The notes: generated by a model from the letters alone, not told the origin. 64,000 bases of DNA from Streptomyces mangrovisoli (GCF_000974985.2 NZ_LAVA02000046.1:62001-126000), one strand, 5' to 3'. Numbered from the stretch's first letter, positions 45,788-55,302 are shown. Program-made: numbers and translations.

Positions 45788-47469
45788 CGGTCCCCCGAGC
45801 CCACGGTACGCAGCGCGACCGTGTCGCTGCCGTCGCCGTGCCGCTCGGGATCGGTGCGGGGCCGGACCTCGGGGACGGCCGGACCGCCCTCGGTCCGGCG
45901 GGTGCGCCGGCCGCGGCGCGCGGCCGCCCCTGCCTCGGCGCGCCGGGACTCGGTGTGCGTGACGGCGCCGAGCACGGTGCCGCCCGCCCCCACGATCAGC
46001 TCGCGGACACGGACCAGGTCCGCCCGGTGCACGGTGCGCGGGTCGCACACGATGAGTACGCCGTCGACCCGGTCCACCAGGGCCAGGGCGTCGGCGTAGG
46101 CGAGCACCGGCGGGGCGACGACCACGAGCGCGGCCCCGGGATCCTCCGCCTCGGCGATCAGGCGCGTGGTACGGGCGGAGGTCAGGGCGCGCGGGACGTT
46201 GAGCACGCGCTCGCCGGGGACCAGACCGAAGGTGCCCGACCCGCCCGCGTCGACCACGAGGTGATCCTGGCTCGGCCACTCGCCGTCGGAGAGGTCCGCG
46301 GTGCGGCTCCAGCGGGGCCGGGACGCGGCCGTGACCTCGAGGCGTTCGGACAGCGACGGTCCGCGCAGGTCGGCCTCGACCAGCAGGACGTTCTTGCCCG
46401 TCTCGGCGAACGACGCGGCGAGATTCACCGCGACGGCGATGCTGGAGTTCATCGAGCCGCGCGGGGCGACGACGAGCAGGCGGCGCCGGTCCGCGAACCG
46501 GTCGTCGTAGGCGAGACGGAAGGCGATCGAACGGTACTCCTCCGCCGCCCGGGAATCGGTGTGCCCCACCACCAGGGCACCGGCCGAGCCCCGCGGCAGG
46601 ACCCCGAGCACCGGTCCGCGCACCGCGCGTGCGACATCGCCCGCCGAGCGGGGCGCGGGGTCGAAGACCAGGCGCACCCAGGCCCCGAGCAGGCCGAGAC
46701 CCACGCCGACCAGGCCTCCGAGGCCGAGCGAGAGGGGCAGCCCCGGGCCGTCGGACGCGGTGGGCGGGGTGGCGTTGCGGATCACGTTGCCGGGCGTCAT
46801 GTCGAGCGCCTTCAAACTGGTGATCTTGGAGCGGAGGTCGGTGATGCGGTTGAGCAGGTTGGCCTGCACCGCGTACGCGGAGTCCGCAGCCGAACCGTCC
46901 GGAAGTGCCTTGAGCCGCTTGGTGAGTTCGTCGTTCTGCTTGGCGACCGGATCGAGCTGGCCCTGCAGGCTCTTGAGCATCGAGCCGCGGACGGACTCCC
47001 ACTGCGCCTTGCGCAGGTCGATGTAGGCCTGGGTGAGCGCGTTGGCCCGGCGCGCAGCCTCCTTCGGGTCCGAGGCGGTGTACGTGAAGTGCAGCACCAG
47101 GGTCTGGGGCGGGTTGGTGACCTGGAGTCCGCGCTGGAGGCGGTCGACCTCCCCCACGCCCATCCCGAGCCGCTCCGCCGCCCCTTCGGCGACCTTGCGG
47201 CTGAGCGCGGTCTGGCGTTCGGAGCCCATGTTGAGGACCTTGTCGCTCGACAGGGTCGGGGCGAAGGGGTCGCTGGTCGGGGCGCGCAGCACGATGTCGG
47301 TCGTGGCCGCGTAGCTGTCCGCCCCGGTGACGCCGAGCCAGGCTCCGCCGAGCAGCCCGACGCCCACCCCCGAGCCGATCAGCCAGCGGTAGCGCAGCAG
47401 TTGGCGGAACTGCTCGCGCAACTGTTCCGGCTCGTCCTCCGCGCGTGCGGGACCGTGTGCCTCGCTCAC
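45784..47469 (-). CDS. Wzz/BY-kinase-type polysaccharide copolymerase with degenerate P-loop
   Basis: 561 residues. A Wzz domain with N-terminal helix (LLRYRWLIGSGVGVGLLGGA) and a periplasmic coiled region (AKQNDELTKRLK) is followed by a second helix near residue 240 and a ParA-like cytoplasmic domain. The Walker A position reads PRGSMNSSIAVA, lacking the conserved GK(S/T), while the Walker A'-like VLLVEADLRGP is kept. ATP binding and autophosphorylation are therefore doubtful, as in some Streptomyces paralogues. A basic tail (RRAEAGAAARRGRRTRR) ends the protein. The role is chain-length control and export coupling. Confidence 0.88.
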   Translation of the reverse strand: MSEAHGPARAEDEPEQLREQFRQLLRYRWLIGSGVGVGLLGGAWLGVTGADSYAATTDIVLRAPTSDPFAPTLSSDKVLNMGSERQTALSRKVAEGAAERLGMGVGEVDRLQRGLQVTNPPQTLVLHFTYTASDPKEAARRANALTQAYIDLRKAQWESVRGSMLKSLQGQLDPVAKQNDELTKRLKALPDGSAADSAYAVQANLLNRITDLRSKITSLKALDMTPGNVIRNATPPTASDGPGLPLSLGLGGLVGVGLGLLGAWVRLVFDPAPRSAGDVARAVRGPVLGVLPRGSAGALVVGHTDSRAAEEYRSIAFRLAYDDRFADRRRLLVVAPRGSMNSSIAVAVNLAASFAETGKNVLLVEADLRGPSLSERLEVTAASRPRWSRTADLSDGEWPSQDHLVVDAGGSGTFGLVPGERVLNVPRALTSARTTRLIAEAEDPGAALVVVAPPVLAYADALALVDRVDGVLIVCDPRTVHRADLVRVRELIVGAGGTVLGAVTHTESRRAEAGAAARRGRRTRRTEGGPAVPEVRPRTDPERHGDGSDTVALRTVGSGDR

Positions 47470-48731
47470 CTGCCGGTTCCCCCCAAAGCTTCGTCGATCA
47501 GCGCGTCGATACGCGCCAGACCCGCCTCACTCGACAGATGAGCGGCCACATGGCGCGGGCCCGCCGCGCCCAACTCGGCCGCCATCAACGGATCTTCGGC
47601 GAGTCTACGCACCGCTGACAGAAAATGATCGGGATTCTCCGGTTCCACCAGCACCCCGGCGCCCGAGCGCAGCACCTCACGGGCCGTGCCGCCCTCGGCC
47701 GCGACCGAGGCCACCACGGGACGGCCCGCCGCGAAGTAGGACGTGAGCTTGGAGGGGACGCTCATGTCGAGGACGGAGGCCCGCTGGGTCACCGCGAGCA
47801 CGTCGGCGGCGGCGAGGACGGCGGGGAAGTCGGCGTCGGCGGCCGGGGGCAGGATGTCCAGGTTCGGCAGGCCCTGCGCGCCACGGGCCAGGTCCGCGCG
47901 CTGACTGCCGTCGCCCATCAGCACGATCCGCGTGCCGGGATCGCGGCGGGCCGCCTCCACCAGGACGTCCAGCCCCTGCTTGAGGCCCATGTTGCCCGAG
48001 TGCAGGACCACGGTCTGGTCCGGCCGCCAGCCGAGGCGCTCGCGGGTGCGCGCCCTGTCCGCCGAAGTCGGCTCGATATGACTCCAGTTGGGCACCAGAC
48101 GAATGCGTCCGGAGTCCACACCCATGGCCCGCACCCGCTCGACGAACGTCTCGTGGATGACGCCGACGAGCGTGGCCTGCCGCAGCACCCACGACTCGGC
48201 GCGCTCGGCCAGTTCCGCCGCCCGGCCGCCGCCCTGGATGCCGGACTGGGCCGCGGCGGCGCCCATCAGGTCCTGCACGACCGGCACGTACGGCGCCCGG
48301 TGCCGTGCCGCCAGCCGCGCCCCGAGCACTCCCCCGGCCAGGCTGGGCAGTTGGGCTAGCACGGCATCGACGCGGCCGGTGCGGGGCGGGGCCACCAGCC
48401 CGTGCAGCAGGATGGAACCCTCGAACACGCCCCGGCGCAGGGCGCTCTGACGGGCCGGAACACTGTGCCGGCGCCGGTGCACGGTGACTCCGCGGCGCCG
48501 CTCGGTGGCCCGCCAGACACGGCGGTAGCCCGGGTCCAGCCGCCAGGACGGATAGTGCGGGAGCCCGGCGAGGACGTGCGTGTCGTGGCCGCGGGCAGCC
48601 CAGTGTTCGGCGATTCCGGTGGCGTACGGCCCGATCCCGGTGTGTTCGGGAGCGTAGTTGGTGGACACCAGGAGCAGCCGGCGCACGGGACGCGCCTCAC
48701 GGTCGCGACCCTCCTGGTCATTGTGTGTCAC
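47466..48731 (-). CDS. Glycosyltransferase family 4 (WcaI-like)
   Basis: 421 residues. The start LLLVSTNYAPEHTGIGPYAT is typical of WcaI-type GT4 enzymes; the C-terminal half has VVLHSGNMGLKQGLDVLVEA, RIVLMGDGSQRADL and the SKLTSYFAAGRPVVASV block. It transfers a sugar during repeat-unit assembly. The stop overlaps the copolymerase start by GTGA, placing both in one operon with the flippase. Confidence 0.9.
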   Translation of the reverse strand: MTHNDQEGRDREARPVRRLLLVSTNYAPEHTGIGPYATGIAEHWAARGHDTHVLAGLPHYPSWRLDPGYRRVWRATERRRGVTVHRRRHSVPARQSALRRGVFEGSILLHGLVAPPRTGRVDAVLAQLPSLAGGVLGARLAARHRAPYVPVVQDLMGAAAAQSGIQGGGRAAELAERAESWVLRQATLVGVIHETFVERVRAMGVDSGRIRLVPNWSHIEPTSADRARTRERLGWRPDQTVVLHSGNMGLKQGLDVLVEAARRDPGTRIVLMGDGSQRADLARGAQGLPNLDILPPAADADFPAVLAAADVLAVTQRASVLDMSVPSKLTSYFAAGRPVVASVAAEGGTAREVLRSGAGVLVEPENPDHFLSAVRRLAEDPLMAAELGAAGPRHVAAHLSSEAGLARIDALIDEALGGTGR

Positions 48732-48940
48732 GCGTGGAACCTTCCCCCCGGACCGTCACAGCGGTCTCAACTGCGCGATGTGTCAGGCGAGTCGGCCGAT
48801 TCCCCACCCGATCGCAAGCGAACATGGAAGCACACTCATTGTTCACCCTCGCTGCACCGTGCATGAACGCTATCTTCAAAGTCCGCGCTTTTCCGTAAAG
48901 GAAGGCGCATCGGGGGACATCGCCGATCGAGGGGGAATCT

Positions 48941-49420
48941 GTGCCACCGAGCAAGCCGTATCGCGTGGGCTACGCACCCGGCGCCTACGATCTGTTCCAC
49001 ATCGGGCACCTGAACATCCTGCGGCACGCCCGCGCCCAGTGCGACTACCTGGTGGCGGGCGTGGTCTCCGACGAGATGGCCGAACGCGCCAAGGGCAGGC
49101 GACCGATGATTCCGCTGGTCGAACGGCTGGAGATCGTCCGCAGCATCCAGTACGTGGACGCCGCGTTCGTGGAGACCGTGCCGGACAAGCTCCAGACGTG
49201 GAAACAGGTCCGGTTCGACGTCCTGTTCAAGGGCGACGACTGGCGGAACACCCCCAAGGGAGAGCGCCTGGAACAGGACTTCGCCACCGTCGGCGTGGAC
49301 ATCGTCTACTTCCCGTACACGGTGCACACCTCCAGCACCCAGCTCAGGCGCGCTCTTGACGCGCTGAGCGAGCCGCGGCTCAACGACGAACTGCGGACAG
49401 CTCCCGGAACCACTTGGTGA
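48941..49420 (+). CDS. TagD-like glycerol-3-phosphate/polyol cytidylyltransferase
   Basis: 159 residues. The nucleotidyltransferase motif GAYDLFHIGHLNILRHA and the C-terminal YTVHTSSTQLRR (the RxxxxG/STS loop for triphosphate) are clear. The family makes CDP-glycerol, CDP-ethanolamine and similar donors. The substrate is unknown. The GTG start at 48941 follows GAGGGGGA. It converges with and overlaps by 41 bp the CDP-alcohol phosphotransferase gene, hinting at a shared pathway. Confidence 0.85.
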   Translation: MPPSKPYRVGYAPGAYDLFHIGHLNILRHARAQCDYLVAGVVSDEMAERAKGRRPMIPLVERLEIVRSIQYVDAAFVETVPDKLQTWKQVRFDVLFKGDDWRNTPKGERLEQDFATVGVDIVYFPYTVHTSSTQLRRALDALSEPRLNDELRTAPGTTW

Positions 49421-50105
49421 GAAAGGCCGCCAGGAACACCGCCGCGGCCACCGCCAGCGCCGTGTAGGCCCACCGGAAGACGCTGCCGGCGCCGAGCAGC
49501 AGGAACACGAGGCAGAACACCCCGTGATCGACCGGGAGCAGGGCCACGGCGCGGACCGTGGACGGCGCGGACCGTTCACCCACGGGCACCTTGGGCTTGA
49601 GCTGCTCGGTGAGCAGGCCGCCGAAGAAGGTCACGACAGCGGCGAACTGGAAGCCGAGCGGCACCAGCAGCCAGCCCTCGGAGGTGAACCCGAAGTGTCC
49701 GGGGCTGCGGTAGAAGGAGATCAGCACGGCGGTGTGCAGCGCGGTGATCTTGGCACAGTCGACGACGTGGTCGAGCCATTCACCCACGGCGCTGCCACCG
49801 CCGCGCAGCCGGGCGAGCTGGCCGTCGGCGGAGTCGAAGGCGAATCCGACGGCGAGGCCGAGCCACACGACCAGCCCGGCCGTCCAGCCCGGATCCGCCA
49901 GTGCCGTTCCGGCCACCGCCGCGAAGCTGAACACCGCGCTGATGAGCGTCACATGATTGGGTGTCAGTCCCAGGCGAAAGGCGCCCGCGGCCAGATACCG
50001 CCCCACCGGGCGGTTCACGAACCGTGAATAGAGGGAGACGCCTTTGGCGCTCTTCTGCGCGGACTTCAGCCGAGTCAGCGCCGAAACCGTACCACTACCG
50101 CTCAT
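49380..50105 (-). CDS. CDP-alcohol phosphatidyltransferase family protein
   Basis: 241 residues with six hydrophobic segments. The catalytic motif DSADGQLARLRGGGSAVGEW continuing LDHVVD matches D-x2-DG-x2-AR-x8-G-x3-D-x3-D. The enzymes move a phospho-alcohol from a CDP donor to an acceptor in the membrane. Next to the TagD-like gene, it could use the CDP-polyol made there to decorate the polymer or a lipid. Its role in phospholipid synthesis is less likely but not excluded. Confidence 0.88.
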   Translation of the reverse strand: MSGSGTVSALTRLKSAQKSAKGVSLYSRFVNRPVGRYLAAGAFRLGLTPNHVTLISAVFSFAAVAGTALADPGWTAGLVVWLGLAVGFAFDSADGQLARLRGGGSAVGEWLDHVVDCAKITALHTAVLISFYRSPGHFGFTSEGWLLVPLGFQFAAVVTFFGGLLTEQLKPKVPVGERSAPSTVRAVALLPVDHGVFCLVFLLLGAGSVFRWAYTALAVAAAVFLAAFLTKWFRELSAVRR

Positions 50106-50345
50106 CGATCCCCCCGGACCTCGTCACTTGGCTGAGCCAACATCATCACAGCACAGGACGGCCGATGGTGAACTCTGGGTAAACTGCGCGGTGTTGTCGG
50201 GACCCGCGGTCCCGGACATCGCGATGCCGTCCTCGATGACACGCCGGCCGCAGCGGCCGCCCGCTCTCGAACCGGCTCGCGGCCTGCTCACGCCCGATCC
50301 GACCGAAGGCGCCCAGGCGGGGCGGGCCCTGGATCGGCGTGATCC

Positions 50346-51436
50346 TCACCGCGCTCGACGAGCGCAGCGTCGCCGGAAGGCGTCGGGGTCGTGGTGGCGG
50401 CCGATCAGCACGAAACGGCCCTGCCCCAGAAGGCCGTCGAAGCGTCCGGTGCGGTCGTTCACCCGGATCCGTCCCTGGACGCCGAGACGGCCGGCCCAGG
50501 GATCGCCGGCGAACCAGGTCCCGTTGCCGAGCCACCACTGGCGTACGGCGCCGGGAGGCAGGGCGTTCTCCCGTGCGGCACGAAGTTGTTCGTCGCGGCC
50601 GAGTAGGCGTCGAGAAGACTCGTGCCTGCGAGTCCGCGCAGGACGAGGTCGAGCTGCCAGGAGACGACGACGGCGTCGCACACCGGAGTTGAAGTCCTCA
50701 CCGAAGAACGGCGGCATCAGGTGCGCGGAGTCGCCCGCGAGGACCACGCGGCCCGCGTGCCACGACTCGGACCAGTGCGCCCGGAACGTGTAGACGGCGT
50801 GCCGCTCCGGTGTCGCATTGTCGGGGGTGACGTCGAAGGGAGCCAGCAACCGCCAGGCCGTCTCGCGGCGGTTGAGGTCTTTCGTCGTCTCTCCCTCCAG
50901 GCGCATGAACTCCTTACGCCGGCGTCCCGGGCCGCCCAGGACGAGCGTGGTGGGACGGGACGGGCCGAGGATCTGGCCCAGGCGCGGAGTGAAGGTGCAC
51001 TGCGGATCGTGCGGGACGACGTCGACGACGAGCCAGGGATGGGCGGCGAGCCGTGCGTCCAGATGCGTTCCAGGTCGGGCCGGCAGAAGCTGGCGCGCTC
51101 CGGCCAGCCCGACGGAGACGTCGCCCGATCGTGCCGGACGCCGAGGATCTCCCCGTCCGCCGAGCGGATCTCGGCCACCCGGCTGCCGTCGTCGGAGAAG
51201 AGGAGCTGCGGTGCCAGGCCGACGATGACCCGGGCGTTCTGCAGAGCGCGCAAGGTCTCGTGGCTGATGCCGACGGCCCGTGGGAGCGCGTACGGCTCCC
51301 GCCAGTTCTCGATCCGAGCGACCGAGGGGCCACGGTCGGCCAGCAGGAGGGCGCTGATCAGTCCGGTCGGGCTGGCGCCCACGACGACCACGTCGGCGAC
51401 GGCGTCCGTGGCCGGGTAGGGGTCGGGGTACGTCAT
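50346..51436 (-). pseudogene. FAD-dependent aromatic monooxygenase (MhpA-like), frameshifted
   Basis: Pieces in three frames add up to one protein. The N-terminal Rossmann part reads VVVVGASPTGLISALLLADR and runs to FCRPDLERI (51436 to about 51040). A middle piece has HWSESWHAGRVVLAGDSAHL and MPPFFGEDFNSGV (about 50800-50690). The next piece, DAVVVSWQLDLVLRGLAGTS with LLDAYSAATNNFVPHG, is in another frame. The last has GLLGQGRFVLIGRHHDPDAF. At least three frameshifts break it, so no functional hydroxylase is made. A TetR stub lies divergently upstream. Confidence 0.85.
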
Positions 51437-51580
51437 CCGTGCACTCCCCCAGCTCCAGGCGCGCCGGGCGGAGCGGCGGTGACAGGGTGGGACCGCTGGG
51501 TGCCTCGGATCCTCATGGGGCTGCTGCCGGGGCTTCGCCGCCTGCGTGGTACAGCGTCGGCATGCTCGAGGTCACCCCGG

Positions 51581-51883
51581 ATGCAGCAAGGCAACGCTGT
51601 ACCCCAGATGGCCGAACACGCGGTGCACCGTGGAGAGATCGATCCGGACTGCCCGGCGCTCACCTTCCTTCCGACCATGATCGTGGGGGCGGTGATCGCC
51701 CACGACCTGTCCGTCCCCCGGACACCGGCGCCGGGGGCGCTCGCCTCCTCCATCACGGCCGTCGTCCTCCCGGCTCTCGGACAGGCGCCTTCGCCGGCGG
51801 CGGCAACGACCGTTCCCGGCCGGTGGGAGACGTACCGCACGAGCGCTCCTCCAGGGACGACCGGCGAGCGGCCGAGGCGCTGA
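51581..51883 (+). pseudogene. C-terminal remnant of a TetR-family regulator
   Basis: The segment AVHRGEIDPDCPALTFLPTM, then IVGAVIAHDLSVPRTPAPGA and SSITAVVLPAL matches the ligand-binding end of TetR proteins. No DNA-binding HTH precedes it; only about 140 bp separate it from the monooxygenase start. It was probably the divergent regulator of that now broken gene. Confidence 0.6.
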
Positions 51884-51888
51884 CCGGC

Positions 51889-52158
51889 TCAGCCTTCGGC
51901 GGCCGCGCGGTCGCAGTCGCGACACACGACCTTCTCGTCGCCCCCTGGCGGGTACCACGCGTCGGAGCGTTCCTGCGGCATGTCGTAAGGGACGCGGATC
52001 ATGTCACCCGTCTCACGGCCGCACAGCGTGCTCGACCCCGGCAGCCCGTCGGCGTCCGCGAGGGTCGCGTGCATGGTCCCGCGCTGCTCGGCGCGGCCGG
52101 CCTCGCCGGCTGCTCCGTGACCCTCACCTGGTGCGTAGACCGCAGCAATTCCATTCAT
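51889..52158 (-). CDS. Small Cys-containing hypothetical protein
   Basis: About 89 residues from the ATG at 52158. The composition is protein-like: MHATLADADGLPGSSTLCGR, ETGDMIRVPYDMPQERSDAW, ending VVCRDCDRAAAEG. The late CxxC and one earlier Cys could bind a metal. Family not recognised. An upstream in-frame start at 52194 is possible. Confidence 0.6.
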   Translation of the reverse strand: MNGIAAVYAPGEGHGAAGEAGRAEQRGTMHATLADADGLPGSSTLCGRETGDMIRVPYDMPQERSDAWYPPGGDEKVVCRDCDRAAAEG

Positions 52159-52583
52159 GATCACGACGCTAGAGCTCCCAGGGCCCGGCCGCACCCGGAA
52201 AATCCGGCAAGGAGCCCGGGCGATCGGCGTCAGCCGCTCCTCGGTACGGCGGCGTCAGCCCCCGACGCTGAAGAAGGCAGGTTCGTCGCGACCGCGACGG
52301 TCGCAGCGGCCCCGGCGAGGGAACCCGATGGCCGACACCGGGCCGTCGGCGCCCAGGCCGGATCCGTGACGTTCGTACCGGGCGACGAACCCGCAGGAAA
52401 CACCGTCCACGTCCTCGCCCGCGCCTCGAACGGCACCCTGAGCGCAGCGAGGACCGGCGCCAACTGCCCTTCCACGCCTATCAGTTGCTCACACACCACG
52501 CCGTACGTAATCGATTAGAGAATCCCCTCCCGCACCGTCGACGAGTTCTCATATAGTGGCGCCCACTGAGCAGACCGCGACCG
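52159..52583. other. Promoter region of the P450 genes, with a possible coding scrap
   Basis: Besides the operator at 52507-52518, a plus-strand stretch near 52364-52450 (SVTFVPGDEPAGNTVHVLAR) resembles the start of a secreted lactonase-like protein, but too little remains to be sure. A TATAGT sequence at 52552-52557 could be a -10 element. Confidence 0.4.
52507..52518. promoter_or_regulatory. LacI-type operator candidate 1
   Basis: GTAATCGATTAG contains the 10-bp palindrome TAATCGATTA with the central CG typical of LacI/GalR sites. It lies 35-45 bp before a possible -10 element and upstream of the P450 genes. The same core occurs at 58664-58677. Confidence 0.6.
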
Positions 52584-52775
52584 ATGTCGACTCAAACCCT
52601 GTCACTCAAACGATGACGAAGGCTGTTCCGTGCCGTCCTCCACCGGCTGGCCGACATCGACCTCGCGGTGTCCGCCGACTTCCTCGTCCGTCGCCCGTCA
52701 CTCTGGCTGCGGGGACTGACCGAGCTCCCCGTTCGGTGCACCCCCACCCCTTCACCGAAAGGCACACGGCATTGA
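52584..52775 (+). pseudogene. Fossil of a second cytochrome P450 (start plus C-terminal tail)
   Basis: A ten-codon start (ATG at 52584, MSTQTLSLKR) ends at TGA 52614. In the same frame 45 residues follow that match a P450 C-terminus: RAVLHRLADIDLAVSADFLV, then RPSLWLRGLTELPVRC, ending at TGA 52773-52775. That stop overlaps the TTG start of the intact P450 (TTGA). This is best explained by deletion of the middle of an upstream P450 that was translationally coupled to the surviving one. Confidence 0.7.
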
Positions 52776-54013
52776 CGACTTCCACCGGCGCGAGCCGGAT
52801 CGCGCTGGATCCGTTCGTCACCGACCTGGAGGGCGAGAGCGCACGGCTGCGCGCCGCGGGGCCGCTGGCCGCCGTGGAACTGCCCGGCGGCGTTCCGGTC
52901 TGGGCCGTCACCCATCACGCGGAAGCGAAGGCTCTGCTGACGGACTCCCGCCTGGTCAAGGACATCAACGTGTGGGGTTCCTGGCAGCGGGGCGAGATTC
53001 CCGCGGACTGGCCGCTCATCGGCCTGGCGAACCCCGGCCGGTCCATGCTCACGGTGGACGGCACGGACCATCGGCGCCTGCGCACTCTCGTGGCACAGGC
53101 GCTGACCGCGCGCAGAGTGGAGCACATGCGCGATCGGATCACCGATCTCACCCACCGGCTGCTGGACGAGTTGCCGACCGACAGCAGGATCGTGGATCTC
53201 AAGGCGGCATTCGCCTACCCGCTGCCGATGTACGTGATCGCCGATCTCATGGGGCTGGAGGAGAGCCGACTGCCGCGGTTGCAGACGCTGTTCGACAAGT
53301 TCTTCTCCACACAGACGCCTCCCGCGGAGGTTCTGGCGACGCTCACCGAGCTGGCCGCCGTCATGGCCGACACCGTCGCCGAGAAACGCGCCCGGCCGGG
53401 CGACGACCTGACCAGTGCGCTGATCCTGGCATCGGACGAAGGCGACCGCCTCACGGACGAGGAGATCGTCTCCACCCTCCAGCTGATGGTGGCCGCAGGG
53501 CATGAGACGACCATCTCGCTGATCACCAACGCCGTGGTCAACCTCTCGCGCCACCCCGAACAGCGCACCCGTGTCCTGTCGGGCGAGGTGGGCTGGTCGG
53601 CTGTGGTGGAGGAGACGCTGCGCTGGTCGACGCCGACCTCCCACGTGCTGATTCGCTTCGCCGCCGAGGATGTTCCGGTGGGTGACAAGGTCATCCGTGC
53701 CGGGGAGGCGCTGATCATCTCGTACGGGGCGCTGGGCCGGGACGCGCAGGCGCACGGGCCGACCGCCGGACTGTTCGACGTCGGCCGGCACTCCGGCAAC
53801 CGGCACATCTCCTTCGGGCACGGCCCTCACGTCTGCCCCGGCGCGGCCTTGTCCCGCCTGGAGGCGGGGGTGGCGCTGCCCGCGCTCTACGCCCGCTTCC
53901 CCCGGCTGGACCTGGCGATACCGGTGTCGGAGCTGCGGAACAAGCCGATGGTGACGCAGAACGATCTGTTCGAGCTGCCGGTCCGCCTGACGCCCGCAGC
54001 TGACACGGACTGA
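52772..54013 (+). CDS. Cytochrome P450
   Basis: 413 residues, a normal bacterial length. The I-helix motif AAGHETT, the K-helix ExxR (EETLR) and the heme loop FGHGPHVCPGAALSRLE with the Cys ligand are present. The substrate is unknown. The TTG at 52772 is taken as start because the conserved N-terminus begins there and GAAAGG lies upstream. No ferredoxin gene is adjacent, so electrons must come from a protein encoded elsewhere. A LacI operator candidate lies upstream and the LacI gene downstream. Confidence 0.92.
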   Translation: MTTSTGASRIALDPFVTDLEGESARLRAAGPLAAVELPGGVPVWAVTHHAEAKALLTDSRLVKDINVWGSWQRGEIPADWPLIGLANPGRSMLTVDGTDHRRLRTLVAQALTARRVEHMRDRITDLTHRLLDELPTDSRIVDLKAAFAYPLPMYVIADLMGLEESRLPRLQTLFDKFFSTQTPPAEVLATLTELAAVMADTVAEKRARPGDDLTSALILASDEGDRLTDEEIVSTLQLMVAAGHETTISLITNAVVNLSRHPEQRTRVLSGEVGWSAVVEETLRWSTPTSHVLIRFAAEDVPVGDKVIRAGEALIISYGALGRDAQAHGPTAGLFDVGRHSGNRHISFGHGPHVCPGAALSRLEAGVALPALYARFPRLDLAIPVSELRNKPMVTQNDLFELPVRLTPAADTD

Positions 54014-54030
54014 CACCACGCCCATCCGGA

Positions 54031-54047
54031 CCGGGTCTCGAACCCGG
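54031..54047. terminator. Short hairpin after the P450 gene
   Basis: CCGGGT and ACCCGG arms around a 5-nt loop lie 18 bp after the stop. A second small stem (GCCGG/CCGGC) follows directly. Confidence 0.5.
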
Positions 54048-54295
54048 CCGGGTGACCGGCCCGCCCACCGCGCGACGGGCCGGCCCTACGGCAACCACCT
54101 CGGCGCGCGCAGGCAGGCGGTGACCGTCCGGTGAACCAGAACAGATGCTCCTACGCCACGCGCCCGCGTCGACACCCGACGTCGCACCGCACGGCGCTCC
54201 GGGCCCACGCCGGCGTCGGCACCGGCGTCTCCTGGGATCGCTTCCCTGGGAGTGTGCCCGGAGCTAAGGTGACGCCGCAGAAGGAGCGTGAGCGG

Positions 54296-55282
54296 GTGCG
54301 GGTCACCATGGCGGAGGTCGCTAGCGCGGCCGGCGTCTCGTCGGCGACGGTGTCGTACGTGCTGTCGGGCAAACGTGCGGTGGCACCGGCGACGCGGGCG
54401 GCGGTGGAGAGCGCCATCGCCGAACTCGGCTTCACGGTCAATGCGACAGCCCGCAGCCTGCGTACCGGTCGCTCCAGTCTGGCCGCTCTGATCGTGCCGG
54501 ACATCGCCAACCCGTTCTACGCGCAGCTGGCCTCCTCCCTGCAGGAACAACTGCGCGCGTCGGGCCTGCACGTGGTCGTGTGCAACACCGGAGCCGACCG
54601 CGAGGAGGAACGGGCACTGCTGGCCGAGGCGGTGCAGCAGCGCTTCGCCGGCGTCGTGATCACCCCCTTCCGGCTGCACCCGGAGGATCTGGACACACTC
54701 GCGGAGGCCGGCATCCCCGCCGTCGTCAGCGCTGACGTGTCCTTCGGCGCCGTCGACCTGGTCAAACCCGACGCACGCAGCGCGACCCTGCAGGCGCTGC
54801 AGCGCGTCACGGCGAACCAGCGCCGCCGCATCGCGGTGATCGCCGGACCGCGCGATGCGACGGGCGGCGATCCGCGCCTCGCGATGCTGCGCAGGCTGGC
54901 CCCGCAGTTCGGCATCTCACTGCCACGCGAGCTAGTGGTCCGCGGCGAGCACACACGTGACTCGGGGGCCGTGGGATTCACCGAGCTGATGAGCCGACGC
55001 GAACGCCCGGACGCCGTGTTCTGCGCCAACGACATGATCGCGGTCGGCGCCATGGACGCGGCTCACGACCTGGGCGTCGACATCCCCGGGGAGGTGGCCC
55101 TGGTGGGGCACGACGACGCCGCCTTCGCCTCGCTCGTCCGGCCCCGGCTCACGACCATCCGCTATCCCGCACACGATGTCGGCGTGGCCGCGGCGCAGTT
55201 GCTGAAGGAGCGCCTGGACGGACGCACCGCCCCCCGCACGGTACGGGTCCGGGCGCTTTTCGTCGCACGGGGCTCGGCCTGA
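54296..55282 (+). CDS. LacI-family transcriptional regulator
   Basis: 328 residues. The HTH (TMAEVASAAGVSSATVSYVL) and hinge helix are followed by the sugar-binding-like domain (LIVPDIANPFYAQLASSLQE, then AVFCANDMIAVGAMDAAHDL and EVALVGHDDAAF). GTG at 54296 is preferred because AAGGAG lies 9 nt upstream. Two palindromes with the same TAATCGATTA core lie at 52507 and 58664, flanking the gene, and are its most likely targets. It converges with the alkB gene. Confidence 0.92.
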   Translation: MRVTMAEVASAAGVSSATVSYVLSGKRAVAPATRAAVESAIAELGFTVNATARSLRTGRSSLAALIVPDIANPFYAQLASSLQEQLRASGLHVVVCNTGADREEERALLAEAVQQRFAGVVITPFRLHPEDLDTLAEAGIPAVVSADVSFGAVDLVKPDARSATLQALQRVTANQRRRIAVIAGPRDATGGDPRLAMLRRLAPQFGISLPRELVVRGEHTRDSGAVGFTELMSRRERPDAVFCANDMIAVGAMDAAHDLGVDIPGEVALVGHDDAAFASLVRPRLTTIRYPAHDVGVAAAQLLKERLDGRTAPRTVRVRALFVARGSA

Positions 55283-55302
55283 GCGCCGGCCCGGCGTCCT
55301 CT

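Noticed and set aside
54031..54060. T-arm-like sequence with TCGAACCC suggesting a tRNA
   Set aside because: No acceptor, D or anticodon arms can be folded around it; it is a small hairpin after the P450 gene.
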